A stretch of DNA of 64,000 nucleotides from the NCBI GenBank assembly GCA_021234155.1, contig JAJEKV010000285.1, forward strand, positions 184,001 to 248,000, read 5' to 3'. Shown one piece after another: positions 39,490 through 54,372 of this stretch. The position numbers were made by a program, and so were the translations under genes. The notes beneath the pieces were generated by a model. That model was not told the DNA's origin. It was given only the letters and a program-made list of their open reading frames with translations, and did not search any database. This DNA is from Isoetes taiwanensis. Lineage: Eukaryota; Streptophyta; Lycopodiopsida; Isoetales; Isoetaceae. Position 1 is the first letter of the stretch, and each line of letters begins with the position of its first letter.

Positions 39490-40136
39490 GTTTTTCCCTT
39501 TTGCATTTTTATTTTCCCCTTTTTTTCTCTTTTCCTTTTTCTTTCCTCCACTTTCCCTTCGTTCTTTTTTTAACTTTTTCTCTTTTATTTTCTTTTTCCT
39601 TTTTCTTTTTATCTTTTCTCCTCCCCCCCCCCCCCCTTTTTTTCCTTTTTCACTTTTCCACTTTTTCTTGTTCCCTTTTTAGCTTTTCTCCTTTTTTTCC
39701 TTCTGCTTATTTTCTTTTTCTTTTTTCTTTTTTTTCCTTTTTCCTTTTTTTCTCTTCTTTCTTCTTTCTTCTTCCTTCTTCCTTCTTTTTTTGCTGGTCT
39801 ATAAGAGATTTGTGCAGATTCATCCCTTTTTTTCCTCCCTCTTTTTCTCCTTTCCTGTTTTTCTTTTCATTTTTCCCTTTCTTTCTGTTCCTTCTCTCTT
39901 TTTTTTCCTTCCCTTTTTCCACTTCTTTCCTTTTTTCCCTTTGCCCCCCCCTTTTTTTCCTTATTTTCCTTTTTTTTTTTTCCATTATTGTTTTTTCCTT
40001 CTTTTTCCTTACATTTATGTTTTTTATTTTTTCCTTCTTTCCTTTTTTTTTTTCTTTACCTTAATTCCTCTTTTTCCCTCTTCTCTTTTTTCCTCCGCCC
40101 CTTTTCTTTTCCTTTTTCCACTTCCCCTTTTTACTA
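39490..40136. repeat. Polypyrimidine tract, copy 2
   Basis: Counterpart of 25411-26055 with many run-length differences, as expected for slippage or homopolymer consensus error. Confidence 0.95.
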
Positions 40137-40187
40137 TCGGAATGAGGGAATTTCGGCGATTAGTACTAGTGCTTAGAAGAGCTTAGA

Positions 40188-41124
40188 ATGAGTGCAAAAG
40201 TCCTTTCTCACTTACAGCCTCGGAGTCAAAACTACGGTGCATTATGCTATTCTTTTGTAGGAGACAAGTTTTTGGCCTCTTCAATATTTTGTCATGAAGC
40301 CCATCTCCACTATATCAGCAAAGTGCATCACATGGATGATGATAGGTACCCTCTTCTCGCGCTTACCACGGATGAATCTTTCTAGCGCTTGAAATGATGT
40401 TGGAAAGAGAATTGTAATGCATGGTTTGCCCATTGGTCTGTGCAACCGGAACATTGCATGGTGCTTGCTAGTTCTGACCCTGAGCTTTTGTAACAATATC
40501 CTGATGGTCGTTTTACTCAGAAGATGTGGGATGAAGTTACCTTAGCCCAAGTTAAAACTGGTCATCATCATGCACATATAAATTCCACTTTGGCACCAAG
40601 ACCACAAGCTTATTTGCTCGCTTCCTTGTCCAAGAAAAAGCTTGTAGCTATTGCATCAATTCGCACAGGGTCCCACAAACTACGGATTGAGACAGGTAGA
40701 TGGGGGCGCCACAATTGCTACGAGAGAGATTATATGCATGTTGCCGCTTACAGGTTGTTGAAGATGAAAGCCATACTCTGTTAAGATGTCCTGCTTTTGA
40801 GATGGTCAGGAACCGTTATTTGACTAGCATTCCATTCGACGCTTCCCCAACTTCTCAGAGCCCCATCTATGCGTAACTTAGCATTATGCATACTTGAGGT
40901 TATGGATGAGTGTCTTCAATTATTGTGCCCTCATTAGTTATCGCCTACTTATATTTTCTTCTTGCTTGTCTAGTATCATCATTACTGCAAAGGCTTTTCC
41001 CTTGAAAAACTTTTGAGGCAGGGGTTTTTTAATCTTAGTAGTGATGGTTGTACTAGGCCATTGTATGGGTCCCATGGCCTCTTGGTCTTCGTGGACGTTA
41101 AAAAATCTATTCTATTCTATTCTT
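40188..41124 (+). mobile_element. LINE 3' end with (TATTC)n tail, copy 2
   Basis: Counterpart of 26107-27056. The knuckle frame is interrupted near 40708, where copies 1 and 3 read GGGAGCGGCC. Confidence 0.75.
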
Positions 41125-44100
41125 CCCTTTCCCATTTTCCCTTCAGCTTTTTTTGTTCCTTTTTTTTTCGTTTCACGTTTTCTTTTTTCAAATTTTTCCT
41201 TTTCCATTTCTTAATTTTTTTTCCTATTTCCCTTTCTCCTTTTCCTTTTGCTATTTTTTCATTTCCCCTTCCCTTTTTGCTTGTCCCTTTATTTTCCCTT
41301 TTTACCTTTCACCTTTAAGCCCTTTATTTATCGGTTTGATAAATTAATCGTATTGAAGCAATGGTCAAGATGAAATTTGGTTGAAGACATGCATGCATCA
41401 TCTTCACCATTGGTCGATCAAATCTTCAACCGTCCGATATCGGGCACCATTCACAACTGATATACGGTATAATTTATAATATAAGATATAGCTTCATTCT
41501 TCAAATTGTTTGTTTCTTCGAATCGAGTTCAACATGTAGAAGAGAAATATGGTAGATGAGAAATATCTCAAAGCTTGTAGAAAAAGAAATAAAGTTGAAC
41601 ATGTAGAAGAGAAATATCTCAAAGCTTTTATAAGAATAGAATAAAATAGAGAAATAAGAGAAATAGAGTTGAACATGTAGAAGAGAAAAATATCTCAAAG
41701 CTTGTGCAAGATTTAGGCAAAAAGATATATTACATAAGTCTATGAATGTTGAAAATGTATAATTGAAGAGCTTTAAGCTTTACTTTTGTGAATTTCATAG
41801 GATGAATAGGCTTCTCTGGTATGTTGTTTGTCACATCATTTGTTACCAAATGTGATATTAGCAAATATAGTTATTTATGATGGAAATTATTAAAACTCTA
41901 ATATTAAGCTAGTTGTCATGATTTGAGCTTCTTTTGGCCTTCTTGGTACTTCCTTTCTACGGTGCATTGAGACATCTAGCTAAAGTAATTATTAAATATA
42001 GATGCATAAACTGATGCATTGCATCGGGACATCAATATTGCGCTTTGCAATTTGAAAGTTCGGTCTATAAAAGATGTAGTATTTAGCTTCAACAAATAGA
42101 ACTTATAAGAATCGAGTCCCTGCCATGTTTTATAGCACTAATCTTACATAAATTCTAAATTATGATAGAACCTATTTAAATAGAAAATTTAGTCAGTTAA
42201 AGCCTTAATTATATAGAGGTCTTTGAATTCAAAGGAACTTTTTCAGAAGCTATCCTTGTCGGAGCAAATCAAATTTTCATATTCAAATGGTCTTGGCTAT
42301 CAAAACTTGTCGAGAACTTCTTATTCCTTGGAGATGCAAATTGATATGGATAAGCTCATTACGTCTGAAACAAAGGCTTTATAATTTGATAGTACATGCA
42401 TTCAAAACATTTTTGAAGCATGAATCCAGATCGTTTGACAACAAATTCGTCTCTTACAAAAGAAAGAGACTTCTTTTCTAATTCAACTTAAATCAATTTT
42501 CTAATCTTTGTTGAGAGCAAAATATCAGTGCATTTTCTAAAGCAAGAGTCATCTCTTTCTGCTAAGAATAGTGCTAGATAAAGTAAATGTATTGCTTAAA
42601 CTTCAAAGCAAATAAGATATTTTTTATATTGAATAGCTAGAAATGCAGGTCAGCATATAATTCTTAAGCATGTTTGTGCACATTTGGGACTGTTGGCCAA
42701 ATTACGAAGTAAAGAAGGTTTGTTCTGGTTGAAATTAGTGATCTCTAGTCAAACTAGCTTATTGGAGGAAATGCATATATATGCATACTTCTATGTGTGC
42801 CATACGAATTTTTGATGGGGGAACCTGAATCTAACTATGTTGAAGAAGCAGTAGGATTTTTTGTGATAGGATTTAAAAAGTTTGCCCGCTGTTAATGTGA
42901 ATGTTCACGAGTCAAATCTAAGTTCGTCATTTTAGAGCCATGGTATAAAGACAAAGTTGTTACTTATGAAAGATGAAGTGCATTGCTTGAAAAATGAGTT
43001 GTATAAGAGCTATCATCAATAGAGATACGCAATATAGAAAGAAAGCTAAAATGTGGGTAATAAATATTGGTGCTCTAAAAATGAAAACATGGAACGTAAA
43101 GAAATCGGTTAAACCAATTGTCTAATTTATATTGAATTTTGCCCTCCTTTATCTAGTAGAGATTGCATAGCAGGCCTCAAATTAATATATAGAGATAGAT
43201 GCAGAAATGATCAGTTCAAATTTACAAACCCACCACTCACTCTAAGCACGCTGAAGCAAATTAGCTTGTTTACTTTTCTTGCTAGTTTAGAAAACTCTTG
43301 TATGATGTAAAGGTTGTTCAATATTGTGGGGAAAGGAGGTAATTGTGCAATAATCACTTTCCTTTTACTAGATATGTGAGTTTTTATGGTGCTAAATGTT
43401 TGGGATTCGAAGACGATACTCTGAGAAGCGCCTTTGCTTCTAGGTAATTGAATAATGGAATGTCTGTATTGCACTAACTAGAAGACGGTTTCCTCCTCCT
43501 GCACAGAATTGCAAGCAAGGCAAAGCATTATTTAAGAAATATAACTACAGAGACCTTATGAATTCTACTTTCGGGCTTGTGTGCTCTATTGTATGCCCCT
43601 TTCGTCTTATCGGTTATTGGAATACTTAGTGCGTAAGCAATTCACGCTTACGATATGTAATAACTATGTGAGACCTTTTGATACAAATATATAGTCTTAT
43701 AGAAATTTCAGGAATGATTCTTTTCTTTTTTCTTTTCTTATGGTTGGATTCAATTCATTTAACGATTTATGAGAAAACTTCATTTGCCGGTGAAAGACAT
43801 GTATTCTTTGATTTGCAAATGTAGATTTCTTTGGTAACCCTTAAAAGAAGATTGACTATATGAAGTCATCCAAACATAAGGTAGTTGACAAGGCAGTCTT
43901 ATTTGATAGTAACACTACAAATGTTTGTATTCTTATTTTTTGCTCTCCTCTAACCTCGAACTCCTCGATCCTCAAAGATTGAAGCACCATAAAAGGAGCA
44001 CAATAAATTGCATATTTGCGTTTCAAGATCGAATTGTAACCACTTCTCAACTTTGTTCATCAAGGTTTTGTTGCTTCCCTTATGCATGCTAAGTCTTTTA

Positions 44101-44309
44101 GTATAGAAGGGTGAGATGTTGGTGTTTAATCAAAAGGAAAACTAGTTTTAACCAGTGTTCACAAATTTTATTCCTTTGAAGCTTAAAATTTGTTGTTTTA
44201 AAGAATTTATTGTCTATGTAAAGCATGAGCGTGAACCCATTTGTAAGCAAATGCAAATCCATTTGCAAGTGTCCCATCCAATCCTATTTCCTTAGATCAT
44301 GTGCATGGT

Positions 44310-45100
44310 TGTCTCATGGAGCCGATGGCGCCTTTCGTGCCCTTGTTAGAACCTCCATGCAGCCCCCATAAGCTACATGATCTCAAGGTTCTAATTGAGT
44401 TCTGGCTTCTCCAAGCAGAACAATCTCTATATTGTTGTTGCCAAGATCCCGTTTACTATATACAAGGTCTGCCCTACTATCTACAATTCTAAGGACTATT
44501 CCCAGACTTCTTACAATAAGCTTAGCTTAGTTCTTACTTCTTCTTATATACCAATGTGGCAAAAGACATTCAATCCCACATTATCACATTCAGGATCAAT
44601 TCCTTTATACTCTTAATTTAAGTCATTAAATTATGATTCTCTTTCAACAAGAACAATCTAAGCAATCTAAGCTTCCCCTGGTGTAAGCGGCAAACCACCC
44701 ACCTGAGAACCACTTCAATGATGATCCTTTGACTCCTTGTACCTGTTTTCTTCTCAAAATATCCCCTCCTTTCAGCTCCTAGCTCCAAGAAGAAAGCTGC
44801 ACAAAGAGATACAATGGTGCAGTCAATTCTGATGCCGCTTCACTCTTTCTGCCATATCTCCCTCGTACGGATGAATTTTGGCCTTATCAGATCTAATCTG
44901 GAAAGCTGATTTCAAAATCTTTTTAAAAAAGTAAGAATTACCGGAATTGGATCTCGGGTTGCCGAGATATGATGTTCCAAATTTCGGCCAACAAAACTGC
45001 CCAAAAATTGCTCCTTCTGCTTCCTTCCAGAAACCCTCATAGAAATGATGCCCTTTGGTTTTATGACATGAATTTAGTATAAACTCCTCATACATAATGT
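44310..45100 (-). mobile_element. LTR-like fragment, copy 3
   Basis: Counterpart of 16008-16800 inside unit 3, nearly identical to copy 1. Confidence 0.45.
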
Positions 45101-47798
45101 GTATTTCTCATGTAATGATCAATTAGAATATTCTCCGTAAGCATCAATAAGGAAATGTAAATTACGTGCCTGTTAATGAGCCAAGCTCTTTACAAAACAC
45201 CATGGTGTTTGTTAACAGATTCTTATGTTCAATATTTCATTAAGTTTGTATTTTGTTGATGATTGACGATTTGCATAACATCTCAGAAGGAATCTTTGAC
45301 CTTCAAAGATTAATTAATAGTCATTGTCTTTGTATATAAATATTGGGAGGGTTTCTTCTCACTACAGTGGTTGCTTTTAAACATCCTACAGTAATTTTAT
45401 TCTTTCTTATAGGCATTCAAGCATTTAACCTTTCCTATTCACACACATTTAGTTTGCTCTTCTACCAACATAAAATGTGCACAGAATATGTGAACTTATT
45501 CTTAATAATAAGAGCAGATACATCCATCCTTTATTTTCTCATAATTACCATTTGCCACTTTCCCTCACCCCCTACCTTAACCATTATTTATTGATTTATC
45601 AATTTAAGACACAACTACTAACACATAGAGAATGGACAGAAGATGGATGTTATGACTTTGCATCAAGAGCTTTTAAACTTGGAGATGACCCCAAAGGGTT
45701 GCGTTGTCAGGTTCTACCTTATCAAGAAGGATTTTTAGGTTACAAAAAAAATAGTACTGAATCACATCAAATCACACATGCATCAATGTCTGTCTCTTTC
45801 GGATAATGTTCAGGATCATCGGGCACCCTTTTACTACAAGCTTGACACATTGAAAGTGCACAGAAACAATTACAATTCAAAGTCCATTGCATCTGTCCCT
45901 TGCACACTTCGATGACTTCCACACGTCGAGGTACCTTTCATGCACCCAAAAGTTGCATGCATAATAGAATTTATCTCAACGTTGAAACTCATTTACTATC
46001 TGGAAGACAAATATAGAGTAGTCCCCATATCTTGTACTCCACACCACTAAGCAAGGAGACCTTGTACATGTCTTCATGTAATATTTGCACTTCCATTGTG
46101 TATCACTTAACAATAGACTGAAATAAAGTTCTGGTGCACATTACCCTTGTGCAATGATAGGGACTCCTGTATATTGGATAAAGGTAGTTAATTGCCTCTA
46201 GAAGAGAAGATCTTGATTAAAAGACAAGTCTTATTTTACTATTAAAAAAAAAAAAAGCTATGCAATGGTGCAACTAGGGAGCCGCAATGGAAAGGATAAC
46301 CATGACAATGGTAATGGTGCAACCAGGGAGCCAGAATGGAAAGGGTAACTATAGCAATGGTGCAACCAACGGGCTGAAATGGTGGGTTTTAAGGCCTCAC
46401 AGTTCTTCATTCAAGACGTCTCTATTCTTTTTTCTTCTGGTGTTCACAATTCATGTTTTGTCTTTGTTCATGGTCACGGTTGCTTCTACTAGCAAAGCTC
46501 TAGCATGATAGTTTCTGCAAGCTACTGGATTAAGGCCTACTATTACATACCCGCAGGTTCATTTTAAGTTGGGTTGCTTTATGTTTGTATGGTTATTTGA
46601 GTGCATTTGATTGGCAAGTTTTTCATGCACAACTAGATTGGATTTGCATTGTGGCAAGGTAAAGTTCTTATGTCTATAGCCAATTTCAACTGCTTTACAT
46701 TTGCTTATTTTGATTATTTTCATTTAGGCATTGTCCCAAATCATCACATCGTCTTAACTTCATAAATGACAATGATGTACTGATTCATTGCATATCGGTT
46801 TGCGATGAGGTCCGCACATTCAAATTTGCTTTAAGCTAAGCATTATGTTGTTGTAAATGTATGCCATGCTATTGCAATTGGTGTTTTACTTAACAAGGAG
46901 AAGTAAAAGCAGGTGATAATGGGTGAATAAAAAAAGAAAGACAATGGTTAGCTTGAGAGAAGTTGGCACGTGGTTACTTAGAGGAGAATGGTATGGGTTG
47001 TTTGGCAATGGCATCGGAGGATACAATGGAAGCAGCAAAGAGGGAGGCTCGGGCAAATGCCAAGGAGGATGCAGTGGTGCTAACTAATTAGTGGATCGTG
47101 GCTTGGCCTCTGCCAAAGAAACAATGCAAAAAGCAATAGGGGTGGCCACATGCAATATTTGCTGCCTCCACCTCCGTATCTCAATTTCATACGAGAGCGG
47201 ATACCAGAGAGGTGAAGAGTGGCAGAATAAAGGGGGAAGAGCTTCAGAAGAGAGGGGAACCAGCAGATTGCACTAATTTTTGTGGATGCTCCCCTGCAAG
47301 AATGGAAGATTGAAAACTGGCCTCCGACTTCAAGATGGAGGCCTCCACTTCCGTTTTTGCCTCAAAATCTGCCGTTGAAGGCAGAAAAATGATCATGTGG
47401 CCACCCCTAATGCATCCCCTTCATAAGGATGCCCGCCAAAACGTTCACCGCACTGCCGAGGAAGAGCGTGCCCATGTTTCTGAAAAGCAGCAGGCTATCC
47501 GCTCAACGCTTGGCCTCAGAGGAGCGACTTGCCGCTCGCCTCCAGGTTGCTGACCAGATTCAAGGCGGAGCTGCTGGATCCAGGTATCGTGTTCCTTGTC
47601 ATTATGTATGCTATGCTTCAACAAATTCCTGTAAACCACTTTCTTATCTATTATTACTCTTTGCTAGTTTCATACTATGCACATCATTGTCAATGTCATC
47701 GTACAGTTCGAGCTAGGATATTAGTTTAAAGGGCATGGCAGATCAGTAGGAGTTGCAATGTCTAGGTTGCCCCTAGAGGTGGACAATCCCAAAAAGGC

Positions 47799-48403
47799 AA
47801 GAATAGAATAGAATAGAATAGAATAGTTTTTTTAACGTCCACGAAGACCAATAGGTCATGGGACCCATACAATGGGCTAGTACAATCATTACTACTAGGA
47901 TTAAAAAACCCCTGCCTCGAAAGGTTTTCAAGGGAAAAACCTTTGCAGTAATGATGATACTAGACAAGCTTAGATAATGACTACTGAGGGCTCAGTAATT
48001 GCAGACGTTTATCTAGAACCTCAAGTATGTATAATGCCAAGTCATGCACAGATGGTGCGCTGAGAAGTTGTGGAAGCGTGGAATGGAATGCTAAGGTCGA
48101 AAAATGATTCCGGACTATCTCAAAAGCAGGGCAACTCAGAAGAGTATGGCTTTCATCTTCAATAACCTGTAACTGGCAACAGGCACATAGTCTCGCTTCT
48201 CGCGGCAATTGCGGCCGCTCCCATCTACCTGTCTCAATCCGTAGCCTGTGGGACCCCGTGCGAATTGATGCAATAGCTACAAGCTTGTTCCTGGACAATG
48301 AAGCAAGCAAATAAGCAAATAAGCAAATAAGCAAATAAGCTTGGGGCCCTGGTGCCAAAGTGGGGAAAGAGTTTGTTTCAAGTAGAAGAGTGTGCATCTC
48401 CAC
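47799..48403 (-). mobile_element. LINE 3' end with (TATTC)n tail, copy 3
   Basis: An uninterrupted minus-strand frame at 47981-48403 (140 codons) holds RTGSHRLRIETGRWERP, then a C-x2-C...H-x4-C knuckle (CACC ... HTLLSC) in LCACCQLQVIEDESHTLL. This is the pattern at the C terminus of LINE reverse transcriptases. The 3' UTR ends GGACGTTAAAAAAA, followed by TATTC repeats. No polymerase or endonuclease domain is present, so it is a 5'-truncated, dead insertion. Confidence 0.8.
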
Positions 48404-49291
48404 TAGAATTTGTTGACAAATTTCTCATGGTGTATCTTTAAATTTTTTTTCGATATGCTTGAATGATTGATAAAATAAATTGATATACAAGAATTTAGCG
48501 CTTGCACTGCCAGTGCACTATGGATCTCGGAAGTCAAATCTAAATTTGGCTGCATCATAATATTCTCTTTGAGACACATCGATGTTGTTATATAGCATAC
48601 AATTGAAGAGCTTTATTTTTACAATTTCGTATGATGAACTAGAAACGAAGCCCAGGGTTGCTAGGCTAGAAGAGGTTTGTGCAAATTCCCCTCCCATTTT
48701 TTTTCTTTTTTTCACCCGTTCTTTTTTTTCGTTTCCTCCTTTCCTTTTTTCTTCGCATGTTTGCACAAACACAGGTTAAGACTTTGAAGTAATTTAAGGT
48801 TATCGATGTTGTAGCCAGCTAAGATTTTTGTGCACGAGGAGAGCCTTAGAATCGTTAGATTTTTGTGCACGAGGAGAGCCTTAGTTTGGAAATTTCAGCT
48901 GTGGAAATTCCAGCTATTCAGGGGTGCGGTTGGGAAGTTATGCCCGGCTTGGCGAATTGAGTTAGGTGGTTGTTGTGGCAGTCTCGGCGACAAATTGTAA
49001 TGGTAGGGTTCCTTGGAGATATTCTCATGGAGCTATGTTCCCCAGGTCCCATCGTCAGCATTAACATCAGCATCAGCTTCCGAGTTAACATTGTCTAGCG
49101 ACCCGGATCACAGAAATAATGCAAGAATGTATCGGCAAAAATGTTTCTATATATCAGCAAAAAGGACCTGGGATTCAGTAGGCGTCTGCAGCCCCATATG
49201 GTCAATCTTAGCTAATGATCATCTTAGTCCCAGCCGAATGGCCATCTTAGCTGATGATCTCATTAGATTGTTTACCTATCATGAAAATTAA

Positions 49292-51248
49292 TTGAGTCAA
49301 ATGAGGCATTTAATAAAATTGCAAGACCAAGTGCACACACTTGGGATTGCAGTCATCCAAGCAAATGCCAAGCTTGGGCATGGCGACTTTGCCCTTGAGT
49401 TATATCACATCATGCTGTCGTTCTCAAAGCATGTGCTACAACTTCATTTCTTCTTAAAGTCTGCCTTGCGCATGAGCAGATATATAAAAGTGAATTGCAT
49501 GCGGATGGTACCTTGGGGAATACCTTGCTAGATACGTATGTCAAGTGTAACAGTGTGGGAGAGGCATTTAACTTATTTGACAAGCTGCCTGATAGAACTG
49601 TGGTGTCATGGGGTGCACTGATCTCTGGATCTTGGCTGTAAAGCTTTTTGAGGTAATGTGACAGGAAGGTTTAAAACCATATAGAGTCATATTCTTGAGC
49701 ATTTTGAATGCTTGCACTGGCATCCTGATAGATCATCCTGAAAACTGCTAGATCGGGTCGGGATGCTGTACCTTGGGTGCAATAATTACAGGATACATGC
49801 AACTTAATGGAAGTTTCGTTGCATTGGAAATATTTAAGGAGATGCAATGGGAAGGCATCAAGCCAAATAATATCAGATTTTTGAAACAGCCTCACATTTG
49901 TAGCCATTTTGAAAGCATGCTCCAGCACCAGAGCTATAGAGGAAGGCAGGTTATTCCATTTGCAACTAATCAAAGATGCTAACTCATCAGATAATCTCCT
50001 AGGAAGTAGACTAATCGATTTGTAGCCTAAACTAAGGTCGCAGCATCTTTGACAACTTATTGGATGCACGCTTTCAAGTCTTGTGCCAGCCTAGCGGCCA
50101 GAGGGCAAGGCAGGCTAATTCATGTTCAGTTTAGAGAAAGTGGAATTCAATCACAAATTATTGGAAGCGCCCTTGTTGATGTGGGGGTCTAGAAGAAGCA
50201 AGGAAAGTCTATGAAAATTTGCCCAATTAGGATGTGTACTCATGGGGTGCAATAATTGCAGGATAATGCAATATGGGCAAAGTCGACAATGGAAGTATTA
50301 AGCATGGTGTATAATATACATCCTTGCCCTAGAGTTCTTTGTTAAGATGCAAAAAGAAAGAATAAATGCAACTGATACTGTATTGTTCTATGCTTAAAAG
50401 CCCATGTTGGGACATGAGCTATTGAGCATAGCAGGATAATTCATGATGGAATTATTGACGTAGACCCTTGAATATTGGGGTAATATACTTCTTGATCTAT
50501 ATGCAAAAATGTGGGTAGAGAAAGCTCCTGCTAGATCAAGGTGTTGTATCTTGAAGTGCAATAATTATAGGATACACGTAGCTTAATGAAAGTTTCGTTG
50601 TGTTGGAAATATTTGAGGAGATGCGACATGAAGGCATCAAGCCAACGAATATCACATTTTTGATACAGCCGTACTGTAGCCATTTTGAAAGTATGCTCCA
50701 ACGCAAGAGCTATAGAGTATGGCAGGTTATTCCATTTGCAACTAATCAAAGATGCTAACTTATCAGACGATCTCCTAGGAAGTAGCCTAATCGATATGTA
50801 TGTTAAATGCGGGAGCCTAAATGAAGGCCGCATCATCTTTGACAACTTATTGGATGCACGCTTTCAAGTCTTGTGCCAGCCTAGGGGCCAAAGTGCAATG
50901 CAGGCTAATTCATGTTCAGTTTAGGGAAAGTGGAGTTCAGTCACAGATTATTGGAAGTGCCTTTGTTGATGTGGGGGTCTAGAAGAAGCAATGAAAGTCT
51001 ATGAAAATTTGCCAAATTTACAGCATATGCCCAGCATGACATGTTTTGGAATGCTTTCAAGAGATGCAACAGAGAGGAATAATGCCAGACAAGACATTCT
51101 TTGAGCGTGCTTGTTGCGTGCAGTCACGCAGGACTAGTGAATGAAGTATGTTAGACAATCATATTACTCCTAGTATTTGTCACCATGCATGTCTAGTTGA
51201 TCTTTTGTCCCATGCAAGCTGCCTTCATGAAGCTAGATATGCTAGAAT
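49292..51248 (+). pseudogene. PPR protein pseudogene, copy 3
   Basis: Counterpart of 20996-22980. It has private deletions near 51103 and 51147 within the last PPR block, confirming lack of constraint. Confidence 0.85.
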
Positions 51249-53153
51249 CTAATATTCGGGATGACATTTGTGTTTGCTTAGTTCATGCAAAGTACTTGAC
51301 AAGCTAGAGCTAGGAAAGCAATGTTTTGGCCAATTTATCCTGGTTGGTTGAAGATGTTCTTCGACATATGTTCTCAAAAACTCATAACACACCAAAACAA
51401 AGATATAAACAATACATATCCCATAACATACCAAAACAAAGTTTTTAAATTTTTGTTTTCTGCGTATAAAATGCTTGAATTTTATACGAAGTTATGAATT
51501 TTAAGCTTTTAAGAGAATTACAAACCTTTTTGTGTTTCTCTCTCTCTATAAATCTATGGCGTTCCAAGCATGCTCTATTTGGATTTTCTCATTTTCGTAT
51601 GAAGCTTCTTTTTATTTTTTCCAAAACCTATCCACAATTACAACCAATGCACGAAATGGCCAGGCTTAATTTTAAAATGTTAATTAAAATTTTAACTGAA
51701 GTACATCTTTGCACCTGATCCACATCTCAAAGGAAACAGATCCACATACCGACTGCGTGAGTTTCATCTTGCTTACTCATGGCAGCCTTTGATTCTAAGG
51801 GTCCACAAAATTCAACATATGCTTCACATGTTGTTCTACTACCAGAGTGCACAATAATATGTACATTTTCATCAAGTAAGCCAAATTCTTTGAAAAAATC
51901 CTTCTTTAAACTGGATTTCCCAGAAAGAGGTGCATTTAATTCTGCATTTTCCAGTTGTACAGACTGCCTAGTAGAAGAAGCTTGTAGAACTCAACCTACA
52001 AAAATGGCTTCTCCGTCCTCATTTTTAAAATTCGAAGACAAAGGCTCTTATAGACGTTGAGCTCTTCACAAAAGTTTAATTGCCATGTGATAAATTGGGG
52101 AATATACGGATATACCAGGTATTAGGCTCCTTTGTTCTTCATGATGACCATCATCATACTATGTTTGATTTATATTTTGCAAAGGTAATCAGGAGAAGCA
52201 GCTGATAGAATTGGCAAAAGCTGGGGGAGTTATCTGCACAATCATTATCTGCACAATAGGATACATTGTCTAACTTGTTATCCGTGCGACATGCTTATTT
52301 CCCTAAATTGGTTTGTTCGTCTTGTCATTTGCTCATGGAATAACACTGTATCATTTGTCTTATTTTCTCTATTACTTATTATGCAATATCTGTTTGCTGA
52401 GCATAGTCTTTTGCAACAAAGCATTTTATAATCTTGAAAGGGTGGACTTTGTTCCAAATGGCCAATAAACATGTTCACGTCATTGTCATATGCCTAGCTA
52501 TTTTTGCCAATGTGACTCAACAAACTTCTCTAATAATCATGCCGTGGGTATGGGTACTTATACCTCGCTCTAATATCAAGTATGACATTCAGAAATATAA
52601 TCAATTCAACATAATCGTCATATAATATTGCAACCGATAATGCCATCGATCCGAGCCATCGGATCGGTATTCTCGAAGAGGCGAGCATGCATTCTCCCAT
52701 ACATGCATGCATTGCATGCATTTTCTGGGGCTCTAGTTCGTTTGGGGATCGCTATTTCTTGCAGGTTCTTCATCGACTTCTCATCGGCGTTTTCTCCTCT
52801 CTCAGCAGTTCCCTAGACTCCCCGCTTTCCCTTAATGTATATATTATTGTAAATGTTGTTTTTGTGTCGCATGGCATGCGTGACCACCCCCTCGCTCTTT
52901 CGAGGTGTAAATGTTGTTTTTTCTCTATTGGTTCTTTTGTTGGTGATTTGCAGGTCCAGGGCGATGAGCGACTTCGATATTCTCTGTGGAGCGTGGGTTT
53001 TTTGTGGGAGCGTTTAGTAGCCTTGCATTGTCAAGCCCCTTGCCGAGATTTTATCGCTAGGCTTTTTCCTCGAAACCCGAAAGGGCGGGGTTTTAATCCG
53101 CGATAAGCTCTCGGCGGTACACTAGCCAATGTCGTAGCACACAATTTTATTTG

Positions 53154-53387
53154 GGGTCGGTGTTATGATTTGGATATTCCCTATGTTTTTCATTTTTGGG
53201 TAGCTTGCGATGTGCACCTACCCACTATACCATTATAGAAAAACTCTTTGAGATGAATGATGAGAAGCCTAGGGTCCAGGTGTTATGACTGGATATTCCC
53301 TATGTTTTTCATTTTTTGGGTAGACTGCGATGTGCACCTACCCACTATACCATTATAGAAAAACTACTGAGATGAATGAGAAGCCTA
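53154..53387. repeat. 116-bp tandem duplication, copy 3
   Basis: Same duplication as at 24896-25127. The first half differs at several CAG/CTG sites. Confidence 0.9.
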
Positions 53388-53664
53388 ATATATTATTGCA
53401 ACATAATCATGATTTCTTAGAGGATGGAATTTCAAATGATTTCTTGCAAAGTATTGTTAGATTATACTAGAGAGTCCATGTTTGAGGAGATTGCAATATC
53501 TTTGCCAAGGATTTGGAAGATGGAAACTACATTTTTATTTTATAACTAGAACTTAATTTGCTTTTGATGGTATTTATATGGGAAACTTTATTACAAATTA
53601 CAAAGGTAAAAGAACATTATCAAAACATGTAATTTCTGTATGAAGTAACCAAACGTGCTTTTGA

Positions 53665-54320
53665 CTAGTTTTTCCCTTTTGCATTTTTATTTTCCCCTTT
53701 TTTTCTCTTTTCCTTTTTCTTTCCTCCACTTTCCCTTAGTTTTTTTTTAACTTTTTTTTTTCTCTTTTATTTTCTTTTTCCTTTTTCTTTTTATCTTTTT
53801 CTCCTCCCCCTCCCCCCCCCTTTTTTTCCTTTTTCACTTTTCCACTTTTTCTTGTTCCCTTTTTAGCTTTTCTCCTTTTTTTCCTTCTGCTTCTTTTCTT
53901 TTTCTTTTTTTTTTTTTTCCTTTTTTTTTTTTTCTCTTCTTTCTTCTTTCTTCTTCCTTCTTCCTTTTTTTTGCTGGTCTATAAGAGATTTGTGCAGATT
54001 CATCCCTTTTTTTTTCCTCCCTCTTTTTCTCCTTTCCTGTTTTTCTTTTCATTTTTCCCTTTCTTTACATTTCCTTCTCTCTTTTTTTTTTTTCCTTCCC
54101 TTTTTCCACTTCTTTCCTTTTTTTCCCTTTGCCCCCCCCTTTTTTTCCTTATTTTTTTTTTTTTTTTCCATTATTGTTTTTCCTTCTTTTTCCTTACATT
54201 TATGTTTTTTATTTTTTCCTTCTTTCCTTTTTTTTTTTCTTTACCTTAATTCCTCTTTTTCCCTCTTCTCTTTTTTCCTCCGCCCCTTTTCTTTTCCTTT
54301 TTCCACTTCCCCTTTTTACT
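53665..54320. repeat. Polypyrimidine tract, copy 3
   Basis: Counterpart of 25411-26055, again differing mainly in homopolymer length. Confidence 0.95.
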
Positions 54321-54372
54321 ATCGGAATGAGGGAATTTCGGCGATTAGTACTAGTGCTTAGAAGAGCTTAGA

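Larger units (their letters stand above)
30237..44311. repeat. Tandem unit copy 2 (14075 bp)
   Basis: Second copy, colinear with copy 1. It has only one copy of the 116-bp segment near 39092, and most of its differences from copies 1 and 3 lie at CAG/CTG. Confidence 0.95.
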